Origin: Opisthorchis felineus
Lineage: Eukaryota; Platyhelminthes; Trematoda; Opisthorchiida; Opisthorchiidae
Reading direction: 5' to 3'
Assembly (NCBI GenBank): GCA_004794785.1
Contig: SJOL01010029.1
Span: 263,758-327,757 of the forward strand
DNA: 64,000 bases
Position 1 is the stretch's first letter; every line of letters begins with the position of its first letter. The notes under the pieces were generated by a model that saw nothing but the letters and a program-made list of their open reading frames with translations, made no database searches and had not been told where the DNA came from. This document shows, piece after piece, positions 61,701 through 64,000 of the stretch. A program made the position numbers and the translations under genes.

Positions 61701-62390
61701 TTTAAACGCAGAGTACCAAAATGCGATTAGAAAACGTATTTGATTTATCTTACGTACAGAAGACTTCAGTGTTACGTAGAAGTAACCTGTCTCCTTTCGG
61801 ACGATGTGGAATGAACGTTTTTGACTCTCCGTTTGTGTTTTATGACTACATCATGATAGAAGGAGGATATTCCAAGAACGTTTCTCAACCCATATCATAA
61901 GAATATGTTTGGAAGTTTGCATTTTTTCCCTAAAGTCACGATGTGCTAAATCCTCGAATATAAACACTGAGACGTTCAATGAGCGGTACTCAATGGCAAA
62001 TGTTTAGTATCCAGCCCTCCCGGTGACTTCAAGCCATACTATCATATATAACCAACTAAATGGTGATTACTTAGATCCAATAAAGCGAATAGTGGAGGGG
62101 AGTAACTGAGAAATTTCTCCTGTACATGTCACTCTGGGGTTACTTTGAATTACATAGAAGCTAGACATTGAGAAAAGCCTGTGCTCTGGCCAATTAGAAC
62201 AGTGGATACTTTCCAACAACTTGGTGATAAAGATTGTCATATGGTTTTTGTGAGTATTTCACAATGGGAGAACATATTGTGTTTGGTATTAATAAATAAA
62301 TAAACAGATAAATAAATAAACAAATAAGTGATGCAAATAAAATTGAAGTAGCATCTGAGTTCATATGAGAAACGATCCAAATAACAGGGA
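55726..62390. other. Upstream of located spondin exons, no gene recognised
   Basis: The 5' spondin exons may lie here or beyond the window. A minus-strand frame at 59957-59727 contains YVVMLELNTNRYV, which loosely recalls a Reeler strand pattern, but the match is too weak to annotate. No CpG-rich promoter-like region was noticed. Confidence 0.45.
62289..62328. repeat. (TAAA)n imperfect microsatellite
   Basis: About 40 bp of AATAAATAAATAAAC and AGATAAATAAATAAACAAAT units. It could be the decayed tail of a retroelement, but no element was recognised beside it. Confidence 0.85.
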
Positions 62391-62942
62391 TTAAAGTTCA
62401 TTTTGCGGCACATAAGGAAGAATCGGGATTTTGCGATTGACAATATCTAGCGTCCTTAATATAGTGATACACCTTAAATCAATTAAGCTTTGGAATTCAG
62501 CTTTAACGACCTGTCTGCTCCGCTTCTTTCGACAGGAGATTCGTGTAATTAACTGACTTAAAACTACGTCAGCGATAAATGTGCAGCTTTTGTTTCTACG
62601 ATTTGTTGAATTACATTTCAACAAACGTCTGATCAGAGGTGTTAGTGAGCCGCGCTTTTCCAGCGAAATGCGGTCATATAACGGAATAGCGGACGTAGCG
62701 GCTTTTTTTACTCGAACGCTACTCAAATCACTGTGCCATGGTGCATGAGGCTGACGGCAAAACACTATTCGGAGTGATTTTTCTAGTATGAAATAACAAT
62801 ATTGCACAATGGGATTCCATGCGTTTTCCAAATCCTCTTCCAAATTTCCGCTTACGAGGATATTATGTTGTGTTGTATGGAAAGTCTGAAGCCAGGACCC
62901 AGCATAGTAATAATCCGATGTTTTAGGAATCAATACGAGCAA
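62391..62942 (-). CDS. Long unrecognised open frame
   Basis: This 183-codon frame is among the longest in the window and longer than expected by chance (about 0.1 per window by my estimate). It has an acidic patch (NLEEDLENAW) and a basic C-terminal half (RRLLKCNSTNRRNKSC, CRKKRSRQVVK). No catalytic motif was recognised. It may be part of a decayed transposable element, an exon or chance. The A/T-rich repeat at 62289-62328 lies just beyond its 3' end, which would fit a retroelement tail. Confidence 0.22.
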   Translation of the reverse strand: MLVLIPKTSDYYYAGSWLQTFHTTQHNILVSGNLEEDLENAWNPIVQYCYFILEKSLRIVFCRQPHAPWHSDLSSVRVKKAATSAIPLYDRISLEKRGSLTPLIRRLLKCNSTNRRNKSCTFIADVVLSQLITRISCRKKRSRQVVKAEFQSLIDLRCITILRTLDIVNRKIPILPYVPQNEL

Positions 62943-64000
62943 GAATTGAGGGTGAGTTTTGCTTGTTACAGCATGTTTTCCAGTACGTAGATCACGTCTT
63001 CTTTGAATATGAATGTGCGGGATTTAACGTACAGAACGTTAGGAACAATTGTTGCCTAAAGTGCAGACTGGAAATAGTCACAGTACTTTGCGGCCATCAA
63101 CGCGCATCATGACATATGTAAGTGGTAGAAATTCTGATTCACACACGTTTGGGAGATTACAAATCACCAAGCCCATTACCTACTTTATTGGGTAAACATT
63201 TCTGAGCATTTGTAGTACAACATAGCCGCCCATCACAGCTAAGCGATTTTGAAGTAAATGACTATGCGTAAGGCGATAAAGTAACGAATCCGTTCAAGCC
63301 ACTAATGTATGATTACGAAATACATATCCGCAGTATTATAACTCGTCCATGATAGCAGCGGAATACTAACAATGTGCAGGTTTTTCTCGCTGCACTTTAG
63401 CTAGAAGCATTTATTAAAAGCTTCCAGCAGGTTTTAAATTTCGTGCGTTTTCTAAAAAAAAATCCAATTCCTTGGGGTATTTAAAACATTTATTCCAGCT
63501 AAGAAAGCTGATAATTGCACATGTGACTGTAAGAATCGGTTCGGTCTTTGTAGCCAATAAATCACACTCAACTGTTCCCTAGAGATTTGCTTTTAAGCGA
63601 GGGTCATATATCACGCAAACCGGAGAGCTGAGTTAGACTAACGAGCAGGGAGAGTAAGTTTGCACTGCGTGATAGAAAACTGTGTTTTTTAGAATAATCT
63701 AGGGACGTACATATAGCCCTGTTCTGGTGACATTGGACGCTTTGCTGCTAAAATAGAGCAGAACTATCAAGATTTTAATAAGTGGGCCAATATTTGTAGA
63801 GAATAATAAAAACAGTCCAATGTGCAAAATAATGTTTTCTTTGAAAACCACCTCTATGTGCCCATGTTCAAAGGAACTGATAAAAAGTTGCAGCTACGTT
63901 GTTTTGTTTTCTGCCTTTCTATGAAACTCTATGCTCGCGTTCTTTTCTGTAATGGAATGATCCTCCTCATTTGAAGTCATGAAAAATGGCTATGAACGCA
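62943..64000. other. No recognised feature
   Basis: AT-rich sequence to the window edge, with short open frames only. Confidence 0.5.

Noticed and set aside
1..64000. CRISPR arrays, bacterial operons, rRNA genes
   Set aside because: No regularly spaced direct repeats, no Shine-Dalgarno-led gene strings and no rRNA-like conserved blocks were seen. The window is eukaryotic.

Overview
The window reads as eukaryotic nuclear DNA. It is AT-rich (roughly 40% GC by eye), has short exons separated by kilobase introns with GT..AG borders, tRNA-derived SINEs, a decayed LINE and (TA)n microsatellites, and shows no bacterial operon structure. The LINE and SINE types resemble those I remember from parasitic flatworms (flukes and tapeworms). 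That assignment is inference from memory and was not checked by a search.

The one gene I can name lies on the minus strand between about 55.73 and 42.70 kb. It is an F-spondin (SPON1)-like secreted extracellular-matrix protein. Six exons (55725-55579, 54144-53958, 51536-51008, 49262-48981, 44691-44315, 43062-42703) join with fully consistent splice phases and encode, in order, a Spond_N domain, two thrombospondin type-1 repeats and two tandem Kunitz domains. The second Kunitz domain still lacks its last cysteine where the last located exon ends. Upstream exons (signal peptide, any Reeler domain) and downstream exons were not found.

The rest is mostly repeats and sequence without a recognised gene. 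A degenerate LINE (endonuclease and reverse transcriptase, YADD retained) lies on the minus strand at about 20.96-24.1 kb, preceded by a 5' segment that recurs alone near 37.4 kb. A tRNA-like SINE family has copies at about 4.0, 10.8, 11.1 (inverted) and 19.2 kb, and a second tRNA-like element sits in a spondin intron at 43.5 kb. Two further repeat families (14.3/26.5 kb and 16.7/27.0/44.1 kb) and several microsatellites are visible.

Several open frames of 40-145 codons, some with plausible splice sites, could be exons of other genes (for example 18117-17689, 12840-12547, 20862-20628 and 30058-29777 on minus, and 18654-18899 on plus). None was recognised, and frames of this length are expected by chance in 64 kb, so they are listed at low confidence. 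A short frame at 961-830 carries a cysteine motif reminiscent of the PDCD2 C-terminal domain. I found no evidence of a wholly new system. The most distinctive observations are the tandem-Kunitz architecture and loop insertions of the spondin gene, the tail-to-tail SINE pair, and the shared sequence between SINE bodies and the LINE head.
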